This document shows positions 1 to 7,500 of a DNA stretch of 8,329 bases, one piece after another. Position 1 is the first letter of the stretch. Each line of letters opens with the position of its first letter. The notes beneath the pieces were generated by a model that was given only the letters and a program-made list of their open reading frames with translations, searched no databases and was not told where the DNA came from. The position numbers and the translations under genes are program-made. Source of the stretch: Sphingomonas sp. (GTDB lineage: Bacteria; Pseudomonadota; Alphaproteobacteria; Sphingomonadales; Sphingomonadaceae); NCBI GenBank assembly GCA_030824725.1, contig JAPJRE010000168.1:1-8329 (forward strand). The letters are read 5' to 3'.

Positions 1-163
1 AGGTCCAGACCAGCCGCCCGTCGCCATCCAGCGTCGGCACCAGCCCGTCCATCACCAGCAGACGCGCGCGCGGATCGGCGAGCGCCGCCGCCAGCAGTTC
101 GGGCGCGTGGCGGACCCGGTCGTCGCGGTCGAGCGTGCCGCCGGTAAAGCCGGGGGCGATCAC
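1..163 (-). CDS. nudC: NAD(+)/NADH diphosphatase, NudC-like (N-terminal fragment, cut by the window edge)
   Basis: Only the first 54 codons are in the window; the rest lies beyond base 1. The translation begins VIAPGFTGGTLDRDDRVRH and continues through an Ala/Leu-rich helix and the segment ARLLVMDGLVPTL. This resembles the N-terminal domain of alphaproteobacterial NADH pyrophosphatases, which typically open with a GF-(T/S)-G-x-x-L-D-R segment. Family members are Nudix hydrolases that split NAD(H) into NMN(H) and AMP and, in E. coli, remove NAD caps from RNA. The Nudix box and zinc-binding cysteines lie outside the window, so the assignment rests on the N-terminus alone. The GTG start (complement of 161-163) overlaps the serine hydrolase stop codon as GTGA, and there is no good Shine-Dalgarno, so translation is probably coupled to the upstream gene. 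Confidence 0.7.
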   Translation of the reverse strand, partial: MIAPGFTGGTLDRDDRVRHAPELLAAALADPRARLLVMDGLVPTLDGDGRLVWT

Positions 164-1431
164 TTGTTCAGATCGGCGTAGACGGCCGCGCGCACCGGGA
201 CCTTTAGGCCGAGTTCGGCAAGCAGGATGTTGACCATCATCGTCGCGCGCACCTGGTTCTTGGGATCCACCCAGGCGAAGGTGCCGGCAGCACCCGACCA
301 GCCGAAGGTGCCCTTCCCCGCGCCGCCCGGCTGGTCGGCGAGGAACACCGATCCGCCCGCGCCGAAGCCCATCGGCACGCCGGTGTCGCGCGCCATCACC
401 GCAAGCATCGTCTTGTCGACGCCCGCCGGCAGCAGGTCGGACATGGCGAGCGCCGCCGTCTCGGGCTTCAGGATGCGCACGCCGTCCAGCGTGCCGCCAT
501 TCTGCAGCATGTGGAGGAAGCGATCATAGTCGCGCGCCGACATCGCGAGGCCCGCGCCGCCATAGGGGAAGCTCGGCTTCTTGAGATAGACCGAGGTCGC
601 GCCCGGATCGATCGGCAGGCGGTTGCCCCCCGCGATCGCATATTCGGTCGCAAGCCGCCCCGCTTCGCCGGCCGGCACCGTCCAGTAGCTGGAAGTCATC
701 TTGAGAGGGGCAAGGATGCGCGTGTTGACGAAGCTGTCGAACGGCATCCCGCTCGCCACCTCGATCACGCGGCCGAGCACGTCGAGACCGATTGAATAGC
801 TGAACTTGGCGCCGGGCTCGGCGATCAGCGGCAGCGTCGCGGTGCGGTTGGCGAACTCCTCCAGCGTCGCGGGGCGCGCCGGCCGCGCTGTCGCCTCGAA
901 CGAATCGCTCACCTGGGCCGGATTGATGCCGAGGCGGTTATACTCGTTGAGCAGCGGCCCCTTGGTGATGATGTTGTAGCCGAGCCCCGCTGTGTGGGTG
1001 AGCAGGTTGCGCACCGTGATCGGCCTGGTCGCGGGGCGGCTTGTCAGGTCCTTGTTCGGATCGACCAGCACCTTCATGTCCTTGAACGCCGGAATGAAGT
1101 CGCTGATCGGCTGGTCGAGCTTGAGCTTGCCTTCCTCGATCAGGATCATCGCCGCGATGCCGGTGATCGGCTTGGTCATCGAATAGACCCGCCACAGCGT
1201 GTCGCCATTGACCTTGGGCGACGTCGGCTCGTCGGACATGCGGCCGTCGGCGACGATCGTCGTCGGCGCCTGGCCCTTGGCATAGGCGACGACGATGCCG
1301 GGCACCTTGCCCGAGGCGACGGTCTGGCGCGCGAAGCTCTGGACCTGGCTGGGGGCCGTCTGGGCCTGCACCACAGGCGCCTGGAGCAGCAGTGCCGCCC
1401 CGAAAAGTCCGAACACTCGCTTGGCCGTCAT
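160..1431 (-). CDS. Exported serine hydrolase, beta-lactamase / class C-like (Beta-lactamase superfamily, esterase-like)
   Basis: The protein has 423 aa with a signal peptide: Lys4/Arg5, a hydrophobic stretch at about residues 7-20, and a probable cleavage after VQA (residue 23). The mature enzyme is therefore predicted to be periplasmic or secreted. The nucleophile motif SxxK is seen as SMTK at residues 84-87, within WRVYSMTKPITG. The family block LLTHTAGL is at 143-150. The YxN-type position is Y212-S-I (FSYSIGLDVLG) and the third motif is GWSGAAGT at 377-384, replacing the KTG of true beta-lactamases. This pattern is usual for EstB-like esterases, D-aminopeptidases and uncharacterised class C-like hydrolases. 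The substrate cannot be told, and antibiotic resistance should not be assumed. The ATG start is supported by a GGAG six bases upstream, by the signal peptide, and by an ATGA overlap with the mutY stop. The open frame continues upstream to 2352, but that part is only the shadow of mutY. Confidence 0.9.
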   Translation of the reverse strand: MTAKRVFGLFGAALLLQAPVVQAQTAPSQVQSFARQTVASGKVPGIVVAYAKGQAPTTIVADGRMSDEPTSPKVNGDTLWRVYSMTKPITGIAAMILIEEGKLKLDQPISDFIPAFKDMKVLVDPNKDLTSRPATRPITVRNLLTHTAGLGYNIITKGPLLNEYNRLGINPAQVSDSFEATARPARPATLEEFANRTATLPLIAEPGAKFSYSIGLDVLGRVIEVASGMPFDSFVNTRILAPLKMTSSYWTVPAGEAGRLATEYAIAGGNRLPIDPGATSVYLKKPSFPYGGAGLAMSARDYDRFLHMLQNGGTLDGVRILKPETAALAMSDLLPAGVDKTMLAVMARDTGVPMGFGAGGSVFLADQPGGAGKGTFGWSGAAGTFAWVDPKNQVRATMMVNILLAELGLKVPVRAAVYADLNK

Positions 1432-2471
1432 CGCAGTCTCCGTATTGCTTTTGCCGCCTTGGCGAAGACGGTAGGCAGACCGGCCGACTCGATGTCGGCG
1501 ATCGGCCACCACTCGCCGGGGGGTGCGCTTGCATGGCGAGGGATTGTTGCAGTCGCAAGCGCCACCTCGAGATCGAAATGGGTGAAGCCGTGACGGACGG
1601 TTTCGTTCAACATCCGCCAGTGGGCAGCGGCGGGGGCGTCGACGACGCCCGGCGGCGACTCGCCCCAAGGCCCGGTGGGCAGCGCCCGCATGCCGCCGAG
1701 CAGCCCCTTGTCCGGGCGGCGGACCAGCAGCACGGCATCGTCGCGCTCCAGCCAGAACATCGTGCCGTGGCGCTGCGGCTTGGGCGCCTTCTTTGCCTTG
1801 ACCGGATAGGTCTCGGGATCGCCCTGTGTCCGCGCGGTGCAGCCGAAGGCGATCGGGCAGAGCAGGCATTTCGGCGCACGCGCCGTGCAGATGCCGCTGC
1901 CGAGGTCCATCATCGCCTGGGCGAAATCGCCGGCGCGGGCATCCGGCGTGATCGTGTCGGTCAGCCGGCGGATCGTCGGGCGCGATCCCGGCAGCGGATC
2001 GGCCAGCGCGAACAGCCGCGTCACCACACGCTCGACATTGGCGTCGACCACCACCGCCCGCCGCCCGAACGCGATCGCGGCGATCGCGGCGGCGGTATAG
2101 TCGCCGATGCCGGGAAGCGCACGCAGCCCCGCCTCGGTGTCCGGCAACTCGCCCAATCGCGCGACTTCGCGGGCGCAGGCGAGCATGTTGCGGGCCCGGG
2201 CATAATAGCCGAGCCCCGCCCAGGCGGCCATCACATCGGCATCCTCGGCCGCCGCCATCGCTGCGAAGCTCGGCCAGCGCGACGTGAATTTCTCGAAGTA
2301 CGGGATGACCGTCGCGACCTGCGTCTGCTGCAGCATCACCTCGGAAAGCCACACCCGGTAAGGCTCCGTGGCATCGGTACCGGGCGGCGCGCGCCAGGGC
2401 AGGCGGCGGGCATTGGCATCGTACCAGGCGAGAAGCGCGGGGGCGATCGATTCAGGAGCGTTGTCGGGCAC
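1428..2471 (-). CDS. mutY: A/G-specific adenine DNA glycosylase MutY
   Basis: This 347-aa protein has the expected family length (about 350). MutY removes adenine mispaired with 8-oxoguanine, limiting G:C to T:A transversions. Visible elements are: the N-terminal LPWR (24-27); the catalytic Glu44 in WLSEVMLQQTQVATVIPYFE; GLGYYARARN (87-95); the helix-hairpin-helix LPGIGDYTAAAI (119-130); the catalytic Asp143 in VVDANVERVV; and the [4Fe-4S] ligands C195-X6-C202-X2-C205-X5-C211. A C-terminal Nudix-like 8-oxoG recognition domain spans about 233-347 and includes RHGFTHFDLEV. The start chosen is GTG (complement of 2469-2471), because the family begins only about 20 residues before LPWR and the next Met (46) lies after the catalytic Glu. 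The frame is open to 2615, but that extension would run through the start of the divergent gene. The stop overlaps the next gene's ATG (ATGA). All key residues are intact. Confidence 0.95.
   Translation of the reverse strand: MPDNAPESIAPALLAWYDANARRLPWRAPPGTDATEPYRVWLSEVMLQQTQVATVIPYFEKFTSRWPSFAAMAAAEDADVMAAWAGLGYYARARNMLACAREVARLGELPDTEAGLRALPGIGDYTAAAIAAIAFGRRAVVVDANVERVVTRLFALADPLPGSRPTIRRLTDTITPDARAGDFAQAMMDLGSGICTARAPKCLLCPIAFGCTARTQGDPETYPVKAKKAPKPQRHGTMFWLERDDAVLLVRRPDKGLLGGMRALPTGPWGESPPGVVDAPAAAHWRMLNETVRHGFTHFDLEVALATATIPRHASAPPGEWWPIADIESAGLPTVFAKAAKAIRRLR
1438..1441 (-). promoter_or_regulatory. Ribosome binding site (GGAG) of the serine hydrolase gene
   Basis: The complement of 1438-1441 reads GGAG, six bases before the ATG at 1431. 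It lies inside the last codons of mutY. It fixes the start in a reading frame that stays open for another 900 bases upstream, and it allows both independent initiation and coupling through the ATGA overlap. Confidence 0.7.
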
Positions 2472-2499
2472 GCCCCGCCTATGGCATGGGGGACCCAGT
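2472..2499. promoter_or_regulatory. 28-bp divergent intergenic region between mutY and the DUF721 gene
   Basis: The two start codons face away from each other with only 28 bp between them, so the promoters of both units must extend into the opposite coding regions. I see no convincing -35/-10 pair. On the plus strand, GGGGGA at 2488-2493 lies six bases before the ATG at 2500 and serves as the Shine-Dalgarno. It sits in a small inverted repeat, TGGG (2487-2490), loop GGA, CCCA (2494-2497). On the minus strand, only a weak purine run (AGGCGGGG) precedes the mutY GTG. Confidence 0.5.
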
Positions 2500-3036
2500 A
2501 TGACGAAGCCCCCCCGTGCCACTACGCGCCAGCCGCGCCCCGAGCCGCAGCGCTCGAACCGCGTCCGTGCGGTGTCCGAGCTGCTGCCGGATGTGGGCGG
2601 CGCAGCGTTCCGCAAGTTCGGCTTCGTCCAGTCCGCCGTGGTCAGCCGCTGGGGCGAGATCGTCGGCGAGCGCTATGCCCGCGTCTCCGCACCCGAATCG
2701 ATTCGCTTCCCGCGCGGCAAGCGCGAGGAAGGCGTGCTGGCGCTCACCGTCTCGGGTGCGTTCGCGCCGATGATGCAGCATATCGCACCCGAGATCATCG
2801 AGCGGGTGAACCGCTTCTTCGGCTATCCCGCCGTCGCCAAGCTGGCGATCCGCCACGGCGACCTGCGCGCGCCCAAGGCCAAGCCCGCGCCGCCGCCCAG
2901 CCTCAAGCCGCTGTCGGAAGCGATGGGCGACAGCCTGCGCGGCATCGCCGATCCGGAGCTGCGCGCGGTGCTCGAATCGCTCGCGGCAGGCGTCGCGGCG
3001 CAGGACGAAACCCCGGTATTCGGCCGGATCGATTGA
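2500..3036 (+). CDS. dciA: DUF721 / DciA-like protein (putative replicative helicase loader family)
   Basis: The 178-aa protein carries a DUF721 domain at about residues 20-120. The conserved pattern is visible: ELLPDVGGAAFRKFGF, the invariant-looking Trp51 in VVSRWGEIVGERYA, a beta-strand segment GVLALTVSGAFAPMMQHIAPEII, and INxFFGY-like RVNRFFGYPAVAKLAIRHG. The tail after residue 121 is Pro/Ala-rich and then helical (140-167). DUF721 proteins are the DciA family, described in other bacteria as interacting with and loading the DnaB helicase in species without DnaC. That role here is inferred from the family. Very basic residues at the N-terminus (about 1-22) could bind DNA. The start has a good SD (GGGGGA, 6-base spacing). 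A run of seven C (2509-2515) encodes part of codons 3-6. The gene is the first of the plus-strand unit and ends one base before the next start. Confidence 0.85.
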   Translation: MTKPPRATTRQPRPEPQRSNRVRAVSELLPDVGGAAFRKFGFVQSAVVSRWGEIVGERYARVSAPESIRFPRGKREEGVLALTVSGAFAPMMQHIAPEIIERVNRFFGYPAVAKLAIRHGDLRAPKAKPAPPPSLKPLSEAMGDSLRGIADPELRAVLESLAAGVAAQDETPVFGRID

Positions 3037-3037
3037 G

Positions 3038-3733
3038 ATGATGCAGCGACTCCTCACCCTGATGCTCGCGCTGGTGCCGCTCTTCGCGCTCGGCGCCGCC
3101 CCCGCCCCGCAAGCCAACTGGCTGACCACCGTGGTGGCGACGCCCGAGGGCGGCTATCGCCAGGGCAACCCTAACGCGGCCGTGAAGTTGGTCGAATATG
3201 GCTCGCGTACCTGCCCGACCTGCGGTCGCTTCGCCACCGAGGGCATGAAGCCGCTGCGCGACCAGTTCATCGCCACCGGCAAGGTCAGCTACGAGTATCG
3301 CGACTATCTGGTGCACGGCGCGCCCGATCTGGCGCTGGCGCTGCTCAACCAGTGCGTCGGCGTCCAGCGCTTCTTCCCGGTGCTCGATGCGATCTACGCC
3401 AATCAGCCCCGGTTCGAAGAAAGGCTGATCGCGCTGAGCAAGACCCCCGCGATGATCGAAGCCTGGCAGAAGCTGCCGCCGCCGCAGATGGCGACGCGCT
3501 TCGCCGAGGCCATGGGCATGATCGCCTTCCTCAATACGCAAGGCCTGCCCGAGGCCAAGGCGCGCCAGTGCCTCGCCGATCCCAAGGCGATCGCCCGCAT
3601 CGCCAAGACCCAAGCCGACGGCGCGAACCTCTACAAGGTGGACGGCACGCCGAGCTTCTTCGTCAACGGCCGCAAGGTCCGCGCCTATAGCTGGCCCTAT
3701 CTCGAGCCCGAACTGCGCGCCGCCGGCGCCTGA
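3038..3733 (+). CDS. DsbA-family thiol:disulfide oxidoreductase, secreted (CPTC active site)
   Basis: The protein has 231 aa and a signal peptide (R4, hydrophobic 5-20, probable cleavage near residues 20-26), so it is expected in the periplasm. The thioredoxin-fold active site is C59-P-T-C62 in GSRTCPTCGRF, with the cis-proline loop at P205 (GTPSFFVNG). Between them lies the helical insertion characteristic of DsbA-type proteins (about 95-180). Two further cysteines, C106 and C178, are conserved in the downstream paralogue. The expected role is oxidation, reduction or isomerisation of exported protein thiols; the direction cannot be read from sequence. The start is ATG 3038 or ATG 3041 (MMQR), one base after the DUF721 stop, with only a weak SD, so translational coupling is likely. 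About 115 of roughly 205 aligned residues match the next gene in my hand alignment, with one indel. Confidence 0.9.
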   Translation: MMQRLLTLMLALVPLFALGAAPAPQANWLTTVVATPEGGYRQGNPNAAVKLVEYGSRTCPTCGRFATEGMKPLRDQFIATGKVSYEYRDYLVHGAPDLALALLNQCVGVQRFFPVLDAIYANQPRFEERLIALSKTPAMIEAWQKLPPPQMATRFAEAMGMIAFLNTQGLPEAKARQCLADPKAIARIAKTQADGANLYKVDGTPSFFVNGRKVRAYSWPYLEPELRAAGA

Positions 3734-4071
3734 CCCTTTCGTAACCCGGAGACTTCCATGCGTTTCGCCCTCGCGCTTCTTCCCCTCCTGGCGCTCGCCG
3801 CCTGCAACGGCGGCGACAAGGCCGCCGGCGGCAACGGCAGCGCGCCCGTTCAGGCGTCGGCGCCCGTCGCCGGTGTTCCGGCACCCGCCGGCAAGCAGTG
3901 GACCGATGTGGTCGAGAAGACCAAGGACAACGGCTTCCGCCAGGGCAATCCCAACGCGCCGATCAAGCTGGTCGAATATGGCTCGCGCATGTGCCCGTTC
4001 TGCGCCCAGTTCGGCACCACCGGCGTCGGCCCGCTGCGCGAGAAGTACATCGCGACCGGCAAGGTCAGCTA
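3189..4071 (+). repeat. Tandem duplication trace between the two DsbA-family genes (diverged direct repeats, 780-bp offset)
   Basis: Identical stretches recur exactly 780 bp apart: 3189-3207 equals 3969-3987 (19 bases, upstream of the CxxC codons), and 3275-3291 equals 4055-4071 (17 bases). The flanking sequence is similar with mostly third-position changes. This is coding homology between diverged paralogues, not a mobile or short-sequence repeat. Confidence 0.7.
3748..3751 (+). promoter_or_regulatory. Ribosome binding site (GGAG) of the second DsbA-family gene
   Basis: GGAG lies six bases before the ATG at 3758, inside the 24-bp gap between the paralogues. It supports this start, which also gives a complete lipoprotein signal peptide. 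The gap shows no terminator-like hairpin. Confidence 0.7.
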
Positions 4072-4519
4072 TGAATATCGCGACTTCCTGATCCACGGCG
4101 CCCCCGACCTCGCACTCGCGCTGCTGAACCAGTGCGTGCCCACCGACGCCTTCTTCCCGATGCTGGACCAGATCTATGCCGGCACGGACGCGTTCAACCA
4201 GAAGATCATGGCGCTCCAGCAGACCAACCTGCAGGTGCTCGACCAGATTCAGCAGATGCCGCCGCCCCAGGCCGCGGCCGGCTTCGCCCAGGCGCTGGGC
4301 ATGGTCGACTATATGAAGCAGCGCGGCCTGCCCGAGGCGCAGGCCAAGGCCTGCCTCGCCGACCAGAAGCAGATCGAGACGATCGCCAAGGTCAATGCCG
4401 ATGGCGCCAACGTCTACGGCGTGAACTCGACCCCGACCTTCTTCATCAACGGCCAGAAGACCGACGTGAACACCTGGGCCGATCTGGAGCCGCTGCTCCA
4501 GAAGGCCGGCGCACGCTGA
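3758..4519 (+). CDS. DsbA-family thiol:disulfide oxidoreductase, predicted lipoprotein (CPFC active site)
   Basis: This 253-aa protein starts MRFALALLPLLALAAC, a signal sequence with a lipobox (LAAC, lipidated Cys16). Residue +2 is Asn, so by the E. coli Lol rule it would go to the outer membrane. A flexible linker rich in Gly, Ala, Pro and Val (about 17-46) separates the anchor from the thioredoxin-fold domain. The active site is C79-P-F-C82 in GSRMCPFCAQF and the cis-Pro is P226 in STPTFFING. The helical insertion lies between them, with extra cysteines C126 and C199 equivalent to C106/C178 of the upstream paralogue. The family role is thiol-disulfide exchange on exported proteins; here it is probably membrane-tethered. 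The strong similarity to the preceding gene, at both protein and DNA level, indicates tandem duplication with later change in anchoring and in the CxxC dipeptide. It ends 13 bp before smc. Confidence 0.92.
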   Translation: MRFALALLPLLALAACNGGDKAAGGNGSAPVQASAPVAGVPAPAGKQWTDVVEKTKDNGFRQGNPNAPIKLVEYGSRMCPFCAQFGTTGVGPLREKYIATGKVSYEYRDFLIHGAPDLALALLNQCVPTDAFFPMLDQIYAGTDAFNQKIMALQQTNLQVLDQIQQMPPPQAAAGFAQALGMVDYMKQRGLPEAQAKACLADQKQIETIAKVNADGANVYGVNSTPTFFINGQKTDVNTWADLEPLLQKAGAR

Positions 4520-4532
4520 TCGCCGACATCCC

Positions 4533-7500
4533 ATGCAGATAAAGCGGCTGCGGCTGACGGGCTTCAAGAGCTTCGTCGACCCGGCCGATCTGCGGATCGA
4601 ACCGGGGCTGACGGGAATCGTCGGCCCCAATGGCTGCGGCAAGTCCAACCTGCTCGAAGCGCTGCGCTGGGTGATGGGCGAGACCAGCGCCAAGTCGATG
4701 CGCGGCGCCGGCATGGAAGACGTGATCTTCGCCGGCACCGCGACGCGGCCGCAGCGCGACTTCGCCGAAGTGGCGGTGGTCGCGGACCTCGACGACCAGC
4801 AGGACGAGCTGGAGATCATCCGCCGCATCGAGCGCGGCGCCGGATCCGCCTATCGCATCAACGGCCGCGACGTGCGCGCCAAGGACGTGGCGCTCGCCTT
4901 CGCAGACGCCGCGACCGGCGCGCATTCGCCTGCGCTGGTCAGCCAGGGGCGGATCGGCGCGATCATCGCCGCCAAGCCGGGCGAGCGCCGCGCGATGCTG
5001 GAGGAGGCCGCAGGCATCGCCGGTCTCCATGTCCGCCGTCGCGACGCCGAGCAGAAGCTGCGCGCGACCGAGACCAACCTCACCAGGCTCGACGAGCTGA
5101 TCGGCGAGCAGGAGCAGCGCGCCGCTGCCCTGAAACGCCAGGCGCGGCAGGCCGAGCGCTATCGCGAGCTTTCCGACCGCATCCGCGTCGCCGAGGCGCG
5201 GATGATCTTCGCCCGCTGGCGCGACGCGGCGCTGGCCGCCGATATCGCGCGCAAGGAAGCCGCCGACGCCGAGTCGCTGGTCGCCGAGCGCACCGCCGCC
5301 CAGGCCGAGGCCGAGGCCGCGCAGATGGCGGCGGCCGAGGCGGTCGGCACGCTCCGCGCCGAGGCGCTGCGGCTCCGCGATGCCGCCAGCGACGCCCAGC
5401 ACCGGCTGCAGACGCTGCGCAGCGCGCGCCACGGCGTCGAGCGGCGGATCGCCGAGCTGGCCGAGGCGAGCCGGCGGCTGGAGACCGATCGTGCGCGCGA
5501 AGCCGCGCTCGCGCGCGATGCCGCCGAGGCGATCGCGCGGCTGACCGCGGAACAGGCGACGCTGGAGGCGCGGATCGCCGAGACCGCCGCGCGCATGCCG
5601 CTGCTCGACACAGCACTGGCCGATACCGAACGCGCCGCCCGCGATGCCGAAGTCGCGCTGTCGCAGGCGCTGGCGCAGCAGGCGAGCGAAGCCGCCGAGG
5701 TGCGCGTCGCCGATGCCGCGCTGTCCGCTGCGCGCGGCCGGGTGGAGCGCAGCCAGCGCGACCAGGTGCGGATCGAGGCCGAGGCCCGCGCGCTCGGCGA
5801 TGCCGCACCGCTCCATGCCGAGCGGCAGCGCGCGAGCGAAGCGCGGGCGGAGGCGCAGCGCCAGGCCGAAGCCGCCCGCGAAGCCCTCACCCGCGCCGAT
5901 GCCGAAGAGCGCGCCGCGATCGAGGCCCGCAACGCCGCCCAGGCCGCGCGTGCGGCGGCACATGCCGAACTCGCCCAGATCGACAGCGAGGCAACGGCGC
6001 TCGCCAAGGCGACCAGGCCCTCGGGCAAGGACCGGCTGCTCGACCGGGTGACCGTCGCCGCGGGCTATGAGCGCGCGCTCGCCGCCGCGCTGGGGGACGA
6101 TCTCGAAGCCGGGCTGGATGCGGGCGCCGAACGCCATTGGGCCGGCGCCGATGCGCTGCCGACCGATCCCGCGCCTCCGCCCGGCACGACGCGGCTGGCC
6201 GAGCACGTCACCGCCCCGCCTGCGCTCGCCCGGCGGCTGGCGCAGGTACTGGTGTGCGAGGCGGATGGCGGCCAGCCGCTCGCGGTCGGCCAGCGGCTGG
6301 TGACGCTGCAGGGCGTGCTGCGCCGCTGGGACGGCTATCGCGCGCGCTCGGGCGGCGCGGCGGCAGCCGAGCGGCTGGAACGGGTCAACCGCCTCGCCGC
6401 GCTGGAACAGGCCCGCCCCGCGGCACAGGCGGCGCTGGAAGCCGCCGCAGCCGAGCTCAGCCGGATCGAGGCCAGCATCGCCGAGGCGCGCCGCAGCGCC
6501 GCAGAGAACCGCAAGCGGCTCGACCAGGCCGATCTCGCCGCCCGCGAGGCGACCCGCGCAGAGGATCATGCCGCCAACCAGCTCGAACGGCTGGAGGCGC
6601 AGCGCGCCGATCTCGAAACCCGCCGCGCCCGCATCGCCGCCGAGGCCGAGGAAGCTGCCGCCGAGTTCGCCCGCGCCGAGGCGGCCAAGGCTGCGCTGCC
6701 CGACGGGGCGGAGACTCGCGCCAAGGTCGCTGCGCTCTCCCGCGAGGCAGACCATGCTCGCGCCGCGGTGGCCAGCGCCCGCGCCGAACGCGCGAGCCTC
6801 GACCGCGACCTCGCCCAGGCCCGCGAGCGGCTCGCCGCCGCCGGTGCCGAGGCCAAGAGCTGGTCGGCCCGCGCCGCCGACGCCACCCGCCGCTCCGCCG
6901 AGATGGACGAGCGCGCCGCCACGCTGGCGCAGGAGCGCGAGGCGATCGCCGCCCGCCCCGCGCAGATCGCCGCCCAGCTCGCCGACGCCGAGGCCGCCGA
7001 TACGTGGATGCAGCAGGAATCCGCCGCCGCCCAGGTCGCCGAGCGCGAGGCCGACGCCCGGCTACGCACCACCGAGGCGGCACTGCGCGCGGCAAGCGAG
7101 TCGCTCTCCGAAGCCCGCGAGCGCCGTGCCGGCGCCGCTGCCCGCGCCGAGAATCAGGACGTGCGCCGGGTGGAGATGGGCCGCCTCTCCGGCGAACGCT
7201 TCGAATGCCCGCCGCCCTTGCTCCCGGCGCGGCTGCACTTCGAGGCCGACAGCGTGCGAAGCCCGCAAGACGAATCCGCCGCGCTGGAAAAGCTGACCAC
7301 CGATCGCGAACGGCTCGGACCCGTCAACCTCGTGGCCGAGACCGAGCTGGCCGAGATCGAGGCCGCGTTCGGCACCAATGCCAAGGAGCGCGACGAGCTG
7401 CTCCAGGCGGTCAACCGGCTGCGCGGCTCGATCGGCACGCTCAACCGCGAGGGGCGGCAGCGCCTGCTCGCCGCGTTCGAGGCGGTCGACCAGCATTTCC

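Noticed and set aside
160..1431. Antibiotic-resistance class C beta-lactamase
   Set aside because: SMTK alone is shared by many esterases and peptidases; the YxN is YSI and the KTG is replaced by GWSG, so a resistance label is not supported.
2071..2088. Adjacent GCGATCGCG repeats
   Set aside because: They encode part of the AAIAAIAF segment of MutY; palindromic GATCG-rich words are expected in this composition.
1432..2352. N-terminal extension of the serine hydrolase into the mutY region
   Set aside because: The upstream residues are Arg-rich shadow sequence. The signal peptide, SD and ATGA overlap all place the start at 1431.
2486..2503. Five-codon frame (MGDPV) whose stop overlaps the dciA start as ATGA
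   Set aside because: It looks like a coupling leader, but it has no SD of its own and contains dciA's SD; most likely chance.
2472..2615. N-terminal extension of mutY
   Set aside because: It would overlap the start of the divergent DUF721 gene and lies outside the conserved family N-terminus; the GTG at 2471 gives the normal length.
2903..4828. 641-codon open frame on the minus strand
   Set aside because: It is antisense to three well-supported genes (dciA, both dsbA-like genes and the start of smc). Its protein is a low-complexity Arg/Gly/Ala/Leu mix typical of GC-rich shadow frames, with no domain I recognise.
4446..6755. 769-codon open frame on the minus strand
   Set aside because: It is fully antisense to smc. 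Long antisense frames arise readily in high-GC DNA because stop codons are rare; there is no family motif and no credible start.
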